From the NCBI GenBank assembly GCA_007131745.1, contig SLPX01000218.1, positions 1-30,285 on the forward strand: a stretch of 30,285 nt of DNA. The letters run 5' to 3'. Below, piece after piece: positions 7,489-15,390 of the stretch; positions within the stretch are counted from its first letter, which is position 1; every line of letters starts with the position of its first letter. The notes beneath the pieces were generated by a model. That model saw only the letters and a list, made by a program, of their open reading frames with translations. It ran no database searches and had not been told where the DNA came from. The stretch comes from Myxococcales bacterium (lineage in GTDB: Bacteria; Myxococcota; Polyangia; HGW-17; SLPX01). Made by a program: the position numbers and the translations under genes.

Positions 7489-8472
7489 TTGAGCACCGAT
7501 GCAAACAAAAAAGATTCGCTGGTCGTCCTGAAAAAAGTTTCTTTGTTTTATGGTCTTCCCTCCCTTGCGCGTTTCCCTAAATCACGGCAAAAGAGCTTTC
7601 CCGCTGTTTTTGATATTGATCTGGAAATTCGGAGAAAAGAAATTTTCGGGCTGGTGGGAGAGTCAGGTTGCGGGAAAACTTCTCTAGCAATGGCGACTCT
7701 TCTTCTGAAACGCCCACAAAAGGGTTCCGTGCTTTTCGATGGAACGGATCTCACATCACTGCGAAAAACCAAACTCCGGTCGTTCCGCAAAAGAATGCAG
7801 ATCGTATTTCAGGATACCTGGGCGAGTCTGAATCCAAGAATGCATGTCGGCCGTCAAATTGCAGAACCGATTATGATTCACGGAATCGAAACCAGCAGAA
7901 CAAAGATCCAAGAACGCGTTAAATCGCTTCTTGCAAGTGTATCGCTTTCCGAAGAAACATTCCTCAAGTATCCTCATGAACTTTCAGGCGGCCAAAGACA
8001 AAGAATTGGAATCGCCCGCGCTCTTGCAGTGGAACCTGATTTCCTGGTAGCGGATGAGCCTACCTCTTCGCTGGATGTAACAGTTCAGGCACAAATTATG
8101 GAGTTGCTTGTCGGCAAGGTGAAAAGCCTGGGTCTTACCTGCATGTTCATTTCTCACAATCTCAACTTGGTCCGAATGTTTTGCGATCAGACAGCTGTGA
8201 TGTATTGTGGCAAAATCATTGAAAAAGCTCCCAGTGCAAATCTTTGGGAATCGCCGCTTCATCCATACACGCAAACTCTGAAAAACGTTTTGGACAACCG
8301 TAAAACCGGTATTCCTATTTACCAAAAAGCCCCTGGTTTATTTAAAGAGGACAAGGGTTGCGCATATTATGCCCTCTGTGAAAAAAACGACAAGACAGAT
8401 TTCTGCACCCAAAAGACCCCCGATCTAAGGGAGGTTCAAAACAATCATATGGCAGCGTGTCATTTTTGTTGA
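7489..8472 (+). CDS. oppF: Oligopeptide/dipeptide ABC transporter ATPase (OppF/DppF type)
   Basis: The 327-residue partner ATPase of the preceding gene has Walker A GESGCGKT at residues 57-64, FQDTWASLNPRM at the Q-loop (typical of OppF), signature LSGGQ near 165, and Walker B FLVADEP with Glu190. The C-terminal extension again has four Cys (CAYYALC, FC, ACHFC). Translation appears to start at TTG 7489, preceded by AAAGG; the nearby ATG at 7499 is out of frame. OppD and OppF form the ATPase heterodimer of peptide importers. The gene ends right at a candidate promoter for the next gene, which suggests the operon stops here. Confidence 0.93.
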   Translation: MSTDANKKDSLVVLKKVSLFYGLPSLARFPKSRQKSFPAVFDIDLEIRRKEIFGLVGESGCGKTSLAMATLLLKRPQKGSVLFDGTDLTSLRKTKLRSFRKRMQIVFQDTWASLNPRMHVGRQIAEPIMIHGIETSRTKIQERVKSLLASVSLSEETFLKYPHELSGGQRQRIGIARALAVEPDFLVADEPTSSLDVTVQAQIMELLVGKVKSLGLTCMFISHNLNLVRMFCDQTAVMYCGKIIEKAPSANLWESPLHPYTQTLKNVLDNRKTGIPIYQKAPGLFKEDKGCAYYALCEKNDKTDFCTQKTPDLREVQNNHMAACHFC

Positions 8473-8496
8473 TGTGGTTCAATCCGGATCTATAAA
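8469..8496 (+). promoter_or_regulatory. Candidate promoter for the receiver-TPR gene
   Basis: TTGATG (8469-8474), a 16-base spacer and TATAAA (8491-8496) end 50 bases before the ATG at 8547. The -35 overlaps the oppF stop codon. Confidence 0.55.
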
Positions 8497-8546
8497 TGAC
8501 CCTGAGATAATAAAAAATCCTGAATGCAAAACCACGGACAAGGAAC

Positions 8547-11500
8547 ATGAACCTAAAAATACTCATAGCTGAAGATGATCGACATACACGAAAGATCCTG
8601 GAGCATATTTTTACCAAGGATCCTTCTTTCGCCGACAAAAAAGTTGAACTTTTTCTTGCGCCTGATGGAGAAGAAGCCCTCCAGATATTCAAAACAAAAT
8701 CCCCCGATCTTGTCATATCCGATCTCTTAATGCCCAAGCTTGACGGGTTCGCCCTGTGCCGCGCAATACGAAAAACTGACCATGGAAAAGATGTCCCTCT
8801 GATCGTCACATCCGCCATTTACAAAGAAACCGCTCTATTGAATCGAATGCGTGATGAGTTGAAGGTCGAGTTCTTTGCCAAACCCTTCCAGGTAAGAGAG
8901 CTTCTCCGCGGTGTTCATCGCATGCTGGAACACAGGCAAAAGATTCCCGCCTCTGTTGAGCCCCCGCGGGAAAAGGAATCTGAAACATCACCGCTTCTCC
9001 CGCCTAAAGGGAGTCTGCGGGAAAGACATGCCGCCGATTTGATTTTGACTGCGCTGGAAAACAAGTTTACCGGTACTCTCTCTTTAAAAAGAGGAAAAAT
9101 CAGCAAAGAAATATTTTTCGTGCTGGGAAGTCCCATTGGAGCCGAATCGAACGTCCGCAATGAGACAATGGGACATTATCTCGCGGTCAAACGCATTCTT
9201 GACGGCTCCCAACTGGATAGTCTTCTGGCTGCAGCCCGCGAGGACAACTCCACTATCATGCAGGCACTCGTAAAAAAGGGGTGGCTGCCTGAAGACGTAA
9301 TACTTCGACATCACACCGCTCTTGTAAAACTCCGGATCATCAATTGCCTGCGTTGGAATGAAGGTTCTTTTTCTTTCAAGGAGGGAGATGATTTTTCAGA
9401 AAGAATGCCTCGCTGTGCCATAGAACCCGTAACCATTATTCTACTTGGACTGAAGCGGTTGATGGATGTAGACGAGGCAGCGGAGTACCTGAACAAGCAG
9501 ATGGATTTACCGTTGAAGTTAACGGTTCGAGGAGAGCGCTACAGGGATGTATTTATAAAGGTATACGGCGACAAGATTCTCAATCACTTGTCCGGCCGTC
9601 CTTCTGTTGAAGACCTTATCGCAAAAGGTCTAAACTCCATGACAACATACTCTCACATCATGGTTCTACTCAAAACCGGGATGGCAAACTTCGGAACAAT
9701 GAAGCGGCGTTTTTCTTCCACTGTTCTGCCTAGTCTGGATCCGCTTGCCCTGGAACATCTTAAAACCGAGGCTTCAGAGCAAAATACAAAGACATTGAAA
9801 GACAGTTCGGATCAAGTGATATATCAGGAAATTTTCGGGGTCGATGAAATCTCGGTAGTTACCACTCTTCCAGAAAAGGATCTTGCCAGACGGGAGGATT
9901 CCGGTGTTTTGCACATTCCGGGTTCAGCAGATGAGGAATCCCGAGAAAAGCTTTCACCGGAAGATATCCGCAAACTGGTCGTTTCCAGGTATCTGAATAT
10001 TCATAACAAAAACTATTACGAAATTTTGGAGGTTTCACCCGAATCAAGCCAGGCTCAAATCGATTTTGCTTACAGCCGGATGAAAGACCTGCTCACCATG
10101 GATAATTATTCCAATGTTGACTTGGGCACTGATCATCCGAAGCTGGAAGAGATCTTACAGCTTGTGGAACAAGCCCACCGGGTGCTGGGTGATCCGAATT
10201 CCCGCACGAAATACGACGAAAAACTGAAAGCATCCGAGCTGCAAAAGAAACCTGATCCACTTGAAGCGGAACTGTACTTCCGGGAAGGTGAACAAAAATT
10301 AAAACTGGGAAAACACAAGGATGCCGTAGAAAGTTTTGAAAACTCGGTTCGAATAGACCCGAATACAGCGGATTATCTGGCATACCTTGCTTGGGCCCGT
10401 TACAAAGCCTCCTCTCAACCTGAATCCATATTAGAGAACATCGAGAAAAGCTTCCGCTCCGCCCTGGAAATGAACCCGGATCTCATATCCGCCAACCTGT
10501 TTCTGGGAAACCTGTACAAGGAAAACGGGAACATGGACGAAGCGTTGATCTGCTACGAAAAAGTCCTGGAGCAGGAACCGAATCATGAAACGGGCTTTTC
10601 CGGTGCATATGAGATTTTAGCAAAAAGGGGAGAGTGGAGAATACTGGAACGCTATCACAGAAAAATTCTTCACCGGCTTGGAAATCGCTTTCCGGAAAGA
10701 TCGGTTTTCCTCTGGAAAAGCCTTGCATCCCTGTATGAAAAAAACCTTGAAAACAAGGACAATGCAAGAACCTGTCTTGAAATAGCCCTTGAACTAGCTC
10801 CTGATGACAAAAGTATCGTCTCCCGCCTTAAAGCTCTTTCCCTCCCGGAAAAAACCACCTGGGGGGTATTCAGGGACAAGCTCGTCTCTTCGTGGCTTTC
10901 CCATCCGGAAGATACTTCTCCACTAGAAGAACTGTTTGATTTTACAAAAACACGACAGATGTACGACGCCGCATATGTGTGCTCTTCATGCATTGCTGCC
11001 ATCTCTTCTTCTTCAGAAAGCCGTTCCTATTATAAACGTTTCCGCCCACCTTTTTTGCAAAGGGTCAGACGCCCTATGGATGACTTCCTTTGGGGAAAAA
11101 TTCGTCATGCCGATGATGATCCCCAGATAGAAACCTTATTCAAAGTGCTTTCCGGCCTGCCTGAAGAAATAGCCGAAAAAATTGGTCTCTTACCGACCAA
11201 GGGACAAACAATTGCACGTTCAGACGAAACCACTGTCTTTTTCAAGGTTCTTGACTACCTCTGTAATGAAATCAACATCCCGGTTCCTTCAGTCGTTTTG
11301 CTCGACAAGAAACCTTCAATTCCCGTTCGACTGTTGTCCGCGGTGGACTCACGGGTGGGAGTATCTTCGGATTTGTTGACCATAAGGAATGAACTTTCGC
11401 TTGCAGGCGCGTTGGCACCTCAAGTTCCTTATCTCATCCATGGGCGAACTTTTGCCGGCGCTCTTACCTCGTCTTCTCTCAAATCTTTGTTGATGGGTGC

Positions 11501-11846
11501 AATGCTTCTAGTAGCACCCAAGCTCAACATCAAAGACCCTACAGGAGAAATTCACAAGATAAGGGATGGTTTGTCAAACATACCGCTGAAACTAAAAGAA
11601 GAATTGACCGCGGTTATCATGACCTTGACCAAACAGCGATCTTCCTTGAATTTGGGGCGTTGGACAAGAGCGGTAAAGATATCTTCTTTGCGATGGGGTT
11701 TGCTGATGGTTGGCGATCTTGTTCCTCTCGTGAAATGGGTTGGAGAGGAAATCAGAAAGGAAATTCTTGTTATTTTGATAGATTACGCTCTTTCAGATGC
11801 ATACCTGGAAGCCAGAAGACATCTTGGATTAACCGTAGATGTATGA
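8547..11846 (+). CDS. Response regulator fused to DUF4388, J-like, TPR and degenerate peptidase-like domains
   Basis: The 1099-residue protein is a chain of modules. Residues 1-125 form a receiver domain with the acidic pocket EDD (9-11), phospho-acceptor Asp59 in VISDLLMP, Thr88 and Lys112. Residues about 155-270 look like DUF4388/PATAN (TGTLSLKRG, IFFVLGSPIGAES). Residues about 489-555 resemble a DnaJ J-domain (NYYEILEVSPES, AHRVLGDPNSRTKYDE) but lack the HPD loop needed to stimulate Hsp70. TPRs follow at about 570-730. The last 190 residues (from IPVPSVVLLD) match the C-terminal domain of the giant TPR protein at 25728-30285. No membrane segment or output DNA-binding domain is visible, so it probably acts as a phosphorylation-controlled scaffold. 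The cognate kinase is not evident. Confidence 0.9.
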   Translation: MNLKILIAEDDRHTRKILEHIFTKDPSFADKKVELFLAPDGEEALQIFKTKSPDLVISDLLMPKLDGFALCRAIRKTDHGKDVPLIVTSAIYKETALLNRMRDELKVEFFAKPFQVRELLRGVHRMLEHRQKIPASVEPPREKESETSPLLPPKGSLRERHAADLILTALENKFTGTLSLKRGKISKEIFFVLGSPIGAESNVRNETMGHYLAVKRILDGSQLDSLLAAAREDNSTIMQALVKKGWLPEDVILRHHTALVKLRIINCLRWNEGSFSFKEGDDFSERMPRCAIEPVTIILLGLKRLMDVDEAAEYLNKQMDLPLKLTVRGERYRDVFIKVYGDKILNHLSGRPSVEDLIAKGLNSMTTYSHIMVLLKTGMANFGTMKRRFSSTVLPSLDPLALEHLKTEASEQNTKTLKDSSDQVIYQEIFGVDEISVVTTLPEKDLARREDSGVLHIPGSADEESREKLSPEDIRKLVVSRYLNIHNKNYYEILEVSPESSQAQIDFAYSRMKDLLTMDNYSNVDLGTDHPKLEEILQLVEQAHRVLGDPNSRTKYDEKLKASELQKKPDPLEAELYFREGEQKLKLGKHKDAVESFENSVRIDPNTADYLAYLAWARYKASSQPESILENIEKSFRSALEMNPDLISANLFLGNLYKENGNMDEALICYEKVLEQEPNHETGFSGAYEILAKRGEWRILERYHRKILHRLGNRFPERSVFLWKSLASLYEKNLENKDNARTCLEIALELAPDDKSIVSRLKALSLPEKTTWGVFRDKLVSSWLSHPEDTSPLEELFDFTKTRQMYDAAYVCSSCIAAISSSSESRSYYKRFRPPFLQRVRRPMDDFLWGKIRHADDDPQIETLFKVLSGLPEEIAEKIGLLPTKGQTIARSDETTVFFKVLDYLCNEINIPVPSVVLLDKKPSIPVRLLSAVDSRVGVSSDLLTIRNELSLAGALAPQVPYLIHGRTFAGALTSSSLKSLLMGAMLLVAPKLNIKDPTGEIHKIRDGLSNIPLKLKEELTAVIMTLTKQRSSLNLGRWTRAVKISSLRWGLLMVGDLVPLVKWVGEEIRKEILVILIDYALSDAYLEARRHLGLTVDV

Positions 11847-11866
11847 TTTTTTCTTCATTTTAATGT

Positions 11867-11895
11867 TTGACTTGATGCAAAAGTCCGGTTATGAG
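11867..11895 (+). promoter_or_regulatory. Candidate promoter of the 66-residue protein gene
   Basis: TTGACT (11867-11872), a 17-base spacer and TATGAG (11890-11895) lie about 80 bases before the ATG. Downstream bases contain two inverted repeats, described separately. Confidence 0.45.
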
Positions 11896-11898
11896 TTT

Positions 11899-11950
11899 GC
11901 ACCTGAAAAACGGGTAAGGGCAGGTGCCTGCTCGTTGAATTCTTTTCAAC
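11899..11950 (+). promoter_or_regulatory. Two inverted repeats in the leader of the 66-residue protein gene
   Basis: GCACCTG (11899-11905) pairs with CAGGTGC (11921-11927), and GTTGAA (11934-11939) pairs with TTCAAC (11945-11950). The first spans the likely transcription start and could be an operator. The second would form a small hairpin 16 bases before the GAAGG ribosome binding site. No T-run follows either, so they are unlikely to be terminators. Confidence 0.4.
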
Positions 11951-11973
11951 AAAGAAAGGGTAAGTGAAGGTCG

Positions 11974-12174
11974 ATGACAGAGATCAAGAAGTTTAACGGA
12001 GTGAAGGTTTTCAGCGCAACCATGGCACAAGAACGGGAACAGCTAGGTGAAAAGGTAACAGCGTGGATTCGCAAGAATCCCGAGTGTGAAATCGTGGACA
12101 CCGTAGTAACACAGTCTTCAGACGAAGCATTTCACTGTATTGCCATTACGGTTTTCTACAACGAACCTCAATAA
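11974..12174 (+). CDS. Small conserved-looking protein, Cse60-like in layout
   Basis: The 66-residue protein reads as beta-alpha-beta: VKVFSATMAQ, a helix around EQLGEKVTAWIRK, then EIVDTVVTQSS and HCIAITVFYNE. This order (strand, long helix, strand with VDT, final strand ending in hydrophobics and Tyr) resembles the small Cse60-type sporulation-protein family and similar dodecin-sized proteins. The similarity is by eye. GAAGG precedes the ATG. The gene has its own candidate promoter and faces the anti-sigma gene tail to tail. It has no membrane segment or signal peptide. Its function is unknown. Confidence 0.75.
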   Translation: MTEIKKFNGVKVFSATMAQEREQLGEKVTAWIRKNPECEIVDTVVTQSSDEAFHCIAITVFYNEPQ

Positions 12175-12207
12175 TTCTAATCGTGTGTCATGGATGTCCT
12201 CCGCCAA

Positions 12208-12231
12208 CCGGCTGTTCGTATCAACAACCGG
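12208..12231. other. Imperfect hairpin between convergent genes
   Basis: CCGG-C-TGTT and AACA-A-CCGG pair around a CGTATC loop, with one internal mismatch. It sits in the 83-base gap between the convergent genes ending at 12174 and 12258. No T-run follows on either strand, so a terminator role is doubtful. Confidence 0.3.
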
Positions 12232-12257
12232 GAAGACGGGGGACTTGTCTTGGCTTT

Positions 12258-12713
12258 TCAAGGCTGGTGCTCATAATCGCGAATTGATTCAGAGTCGTTT
12301 TGTCTCATTTCTGCGTCTTTCAAAATTTCTTTCCGCCCCGTTTCCTGTCGAAATTCCCTGTCTGCCTCAATTTGAGGCAACAAATACAACATCAAGTAAA
12401 AAGCCGCCAATATAACCAACATTATCAGGCAGATTGTTTCGAAAGGCACCTTGTGAGATAAATCATCGCTTGTTTCAAGATCTCTCCGTCTTGCTCTTTT
12501 CTTAAGCCTTTCCCTTACCTTTCTCTCGAAATCTTCGGGCGCCTCCAACATGCTGATGCCCGAAAGCGCTTTGACTGTTTTCTTCAGTTGCTCAAAATCA
12601 TTGCTGCAATCCGTGCATGATTCAAGGTGCTTTTCCAGTTCAAGGCAGGTATCTTCGCACAACTCTCCATCCAAGTATTCGCTGAGCAATTCTTTCGCTT
12701 CGCTGTGATCCAA
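12258..12713 (-). CDS. Membrane-anchored zinc-finger anti-sigma factor
   Basis: The 151-residue product has an N-terminal ZAS/zf-HC2 domain with H29, C33 and C36 in HLESCTDC, plus upstream Cys19 and Cys23. A basic linker follows, then one transmembrane segment around LIMLVILAAFYLMLYLL and a charged extracytoplasmic tail of about 40 residues. It should bind and silence the ECF sigma factor encoded immediately upstream. I place the start at TTG 12713, which has GGAGGG five bases upstream and gives MDHSEAKELL; a TTG four codons earlier (12725) has no ribosome binding site. The sigma gene ends 22 bases before this start, so the two are cotranscribed and probably translationally coupled. Confidence 0.92.
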   Translation of the reverse strand: MDHSEAKELLSEYLDGELCEDTCLELEKHLESCTDCSNDFEQLKKTVKALSGISMLEAPEDFERKVRERLKKRARRRDLETSDDLSHKVPFETICLIMLVILAAFYLMLYLLPQIEADREFRQETGRKEILKDAEMRQNDSESIRDYEHQP

Positions 12714-12735
12714 AAAGCCCTCCAAGGTTTTTTTG

Positions 12736-13329
12736 TTAAAAGTACTTGGAAACCCTTTCTTTCAATGTCAATCTGGCCCTGTGAAGTCTCGACTTGATGG
12801 TTCCCAGAGGTAACCCTACAACCGTTTCCATCTCACTATAACTCATTCCTTCTATGTCTCTCAATGCAAGAAGCTCTCTTTGGTCCGGCTCTAAAGCCGC
12901 CAACTCCCGCTGAATGATTGTTTCCAGTTGCCGTCCTTCGGCCAGACGATCCGGCCTCGCAACGGAAGAAACAAGTGCCGGACTTCCAGGAGCCGTTTCT
13001 TGCGGAATTCCCCGATCTCCCCGTTCTTCAAGAGAGGGCGCCCTGCTTTTTCGCCTGCGTGCCAGATATTTTATTCGATTTCTGCAAAGGTTCACCGCAA
13101 TGCGATAAAGCCACGTCCCCAAACTGCTCTCTTCCCTGAAAGTATCGATTGAGGTATAAAGTGTTACAAAAATGTCTTGAGCAAGGTCTTCAGCCTCCAC
13201 CGGATCCGCCAGCATTCGGCATACCAAGTTATATACTTTATCCTGATAAGTGCGAACCAGTATGGAAAAGGCTTTTTCATCACCACTTTTCAATCGACGG
13301 ACAAGAGTTTTCTCTTCTTCGGGATCCAC
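12736..13329 (-). CDS. ECF RNA polymerase sigma factor (RpoE-like)
   Basis: This 197-residue sigma-70-family protein directs RNA polymerase to a dedicated promoter set. Region 2 is seen in YNLVCRMLADPVEAEDLAQD and TWLYRIAVNLCRNRIKYLARR; region 4 in LLALRDIEGMSYSEMETVV and GTIKSRLHRAR, a helix-turn-helix for the -35. A Pro/Ser-rich linker of about 40 residues (GIPQETAPGSPALVS) is somewhat long. Translation starts at GTG 13329 with AGGA eight bases upstream. An outer membrane protein gene lies 32 bases upstream and the anti-sigma gene immediately downstream, all on one strand. The signal is therefore probably related to envelope state. I found no clear ECF-type autoregulatory promoter. Confidence 0.95.
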   Translation of the reverse strand: MDPEEEKTLVRRLKSGDEKAFSILVRTYQDKVYNLVCRMLADPVEAEDLAQDIFVTLYTSIDTFREESSLGTWLYRIAVNLCRNRIKYLARRRKSRAPSLEERGDRGIPQETAPGSPALVSSVARPDRLAEGRQLETIIQRELAALEPDQRELLALRDIEGMSYSEMETVVGLPLGTIKSRLHRARLTLKERVSKYF

Positions 13330-13361
13330 TCTTCGGTCCTATTGTACCTTTGTTATTTCCT

Positions 13362-14288
13362 TCAATTCAGAAACATTCTCAAAGAAAGTCCGAGTTGCGT
13401 TTCAACACCAGCTTTTACCTGTTGAGAAAACCCCAAGTCTATTGCAATCTTTGGGTTCACATAACCTAAACCCGCTGTCACATGAGCAGAATCCCAATAG
13501 CTTTTGTACAACGATCCTGCTCTTATTACTATAATATCCCCCAAAAATCCTTCAACTCCACCGCGTACGTTTACCATTTTTTTTCTTTCCGGAACGTCGA
13601 AGTCCAGGCAAACATCAAAGGCAGCGAGAAAATGCTTTCCATAAGAAAAGGCCAAACCGGTGTTTAGTTGCAAAGGAGCTTCCATGGAAGATGTTGGTAT
13701 TAGATTGACTCCGACAATGGAAAAGTTGAAATTTTGGGATAATCTGACTACAGCTCCAATATCTAATCCAACTGTATTCACTGAATCTGCTGTAAAATCG
13801 GAGTGTTCACCTGTTTCTGCATCCCTGATTTTGGCTGTTGTCTTAAAATACTGATACCGAGCATTCGCCCCCAAAATAAAATGACTTCCAAACGGAACTG
13901 AAAGGGCGAGTCCGGCTTGATGCCCTTGTTTTCCCAAACGCAAACTGTCTTCTATTCCCGGACTGAATACTTCAGGCCTCGCGGAAAAGAAATTATAGTA
14001 CAAGCCCGCGGCAATATTTTTTGAGGTTATTGAATCTACAACACTTACATGAGCAACATGACCATTCCGGCGTAAGCCATATCCATACTCCGCTGCGATG
14101 ACGTATGAATTGATAAGGCTCATTCCTGCTGGGTTTAACAACAACGCCGAATTTCCGGTGGCCGCGCTTCTGAGCGCTCCCCCCATTCCCATCGCTCTTA
14201 TTCCGGGAAAATCCTCGGCATAAGCTGCCTGAGAAATAAACACCATCAAAAAAAACACTAAAAATGAAGCTTTTGCTTTGTTCTGCAT
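13362..14288 (-). CDS. Outer membrane beta-barrel protein, PorV/FadL-like
   Basis: The 308-residue protein has a Sec signal peptide (KASFLVFFLMVFISQAAYA, cleaved before EDF). It then shows the motif RAMGMGGALRSAATG...LLLNPAGM, typical of PorV/PorQ/TraF-like and FadL-like outer membrane proteins. Alternating hydrophobic strands follow to a C-terminal LGLSLRMFLN, a plausible barrel-assembly signal ending in aromatic residues. The ATG at 14288 is used; an in-frame TTG two codons earlier is possible, and neither has a strong ribosome binding site. It is the first gene of the operon with the ECF sigma and anti-sigma genes, so it may be a target or sensor input of that system. Confidence 0.85.
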   Translation of the reverse strand: MQNKAKASFLVFFLMVFISQAAYAEDFPGIRAMGMGGALRSAATGNSALLLNPAGMSLINSYVIAAEYGYGLRRNGHVAHVSVVDSITSKNIAAGLYYNFFSARPEVFSPGIEDSLRLGKQGHQAGLALSVPFGSHFILGANARYQYFKTTAKIRDAETGEHSDFTADSVNTVGLDIGAVVRLSQNFNFSIVGVNLIPTSSMEAPLQLNTGLAFSYGKHFLAAFDVCLDFDVPERKKMVNVRGGVEGFLGDIIVIRAGSLYKSYWDSAHVTAGLGYVNPKIAIDLGFSQQVKAGVETQLGLSLRMFLN

Positions 14289-14312
14289 TTCCAAGAGCTT
14301 TCAGTTCAATTC

Positions 14313-14425
14313 ACTATGAAATCGTCACATTTTAACATCAACCGTCGGTATGACAAAGAAAACGCAGAAGATCATATTTTCTTCCAGTTTCTTCTCGATG
14401 ATAATTTCTGTATATCGTTTTCCAA
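14313..14425 (-). promoter_or_regulatory. Two candidate promoters for the OMP-sigma-anti-sigma operon
   Basis: On the minus strand the first candidate is TTGGAA (14420-14425) with a 16-base spacer and TATCAT (14398-14403). The second is TTGATG (14336-14341) with 17 bases and CATAGT (14313-14318). Both are sigma-70-like. Neither shows the GGAAC motif typical of many ECF promoters. Confidence 0.4.
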
Positions 14426-14449
14426 GTTTGACGAATCAGTAATTTATTT

Positions 14450-15124
14450 TCAAGGAAGCGCTCCTCTTTGAGCAAGACTTACAAACCCATCTCTGCCAAC
14501 CACCAAATGATCTAAAACATTGATACCTACAAGTTTTCCTACATTCGCCAATCTCTGAGTGAGTTCTCTATCAGCTGCACTGGGTTCCGGATCCCCGCTC
14601 GGATGATTGTGGATCAATATCGTATTTGCCGCCCCCATAGACAAAAGAGGCTTGAAAACCTCCCTTGGATGTACTTCAACGCCGGAAAGATGTCCTTCCG
14701 CGACACGAATACTCTTAATGACTCTATTTTTGGTATCCAAACCAAGCGCCCAAAATACCTCTTTTTCCAATCTGCCCAGCTTGATTCTGAACCATCCGGC
14801 AACCTCTTCGGGATCATTCAATTGTCTTCCATTCTGTGCTTCGACAGCAACCACGCGTCTTCCGAGTTCAAGCGCTGCTTTTATTCTACAAGCTTTTGCC
14901 TTACCCAATCCTTTCATCCTTGTGAGTTGTTCCACGTCAGCATTGTCCAGACCACGCAGACCACCAAACGCCCTGCTCACATCTCCCGCCAGTGTCAACA
15001 CATCCCGCTTCACATCTCCTGAACAGCCAAGCAACAAGGCGAGCAATTCATGATCGCTGAGAGCCTCCTCCCCGAGGGAGACTAATCGTTCTCTTGGTCT
15101 TTGGTTTGAAGGAATTCCATACAT
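14450..15124 (-). CDS. radC: RadC family JAB-domain protein
   Basis: The 224-residue protein has the RadC N-terminus (PRERLVSLGEEALSDHELLA), a helix-hairpin-helix (MKGLGKAKACRIKAALELG) and a C-terminal JAMM/MPN domain with the zinc motif HNHPSGDPEPSAAD. RadC was named for DNA repair but its biochemical role is unsettled; the HhH suggests DNA binding and the JAMM motif suggests a metalloprotease. The ATG at 15124 gives the usual family length; in-frame TTG codons up to 15187 would extend into a DnaA-box region. The gene is transcribed alone. Confidence 0.94.
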   Translation of the reverse strand: MYGIPSNQRPRERLVSLGEEALSDHELLALLLGCSGDVKRDVLTLAGDVSRAFGGLRGLDNADVEQLTRMKGLGKAKACRIKAALELGRRVVAVEAQNGRQLNDPEEVAGWFRIKLGRLEKEVFWALGLDTKNRVIKSIRVAEGHLSGVEVHPREVFKPLLSMGAANTILIHNHPSGDPEPSAADRELTQRLANVGKLVGINVLDHLVVGRDGFVSLAQRGALP

Positions 15125-15177
15125 TTCCAAAACCAATCTCTCCAGCAATAAATCTCCAAACCAACACTCGACCCTAG

Positions 15178-15296
15178 TTATCCACAAAAGATGCTATCAA
15201 AAACCTCGCTCACCGAACAAAAACAAAAACTGCAATAAAAACAACGACTAAAGCCTTTTTGCCAATAGCCACATCCTGTGGATAACCTGTGCACAA
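15178..15296. promoter_or_regulatory. Cluster of DnaA boxes
   Basis: TTATCCACA (15178-15186) is a perfect DnaA box. TGTGGATAA (15277-15285) is a perfect box on the other strand, and TGTGCACAA (15288-15296) is a one-mismatch box three bases further. The bases between are A-rich (AAAAACAAAAAC, AATAAAAACAAC). The cluster lies between radC and the ribbon-helix-helix gene. It could bind DnaA as a minor origin, a DnaA titration site or a regulatory site. dnaA and dnaN are not in the window. Confidence 0.6.
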
Positions 15297-15390
15297 ACCA
15301 TGAACAAAGGTTTTTGTCTTGACGACGGTACATGAAATCTCCATTCTATACCTAAAGGGTCGACAAGATCTCATTTCAGGAGGACCGTAC

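Noticed and set aside
12914..13534. Several plus-strand open frames opposite the sigma and OMP genes
   Set aside because: They are shadows of well-supported minus-strand genes and show no conserved motif or ribosome binding site.
15125..15187. N-terminal extension of RadC to TTG 15187
   Set aside because: The added residues do not resemble RadC, the start lacks a ribosome binding site, and it would include a DnaA box.
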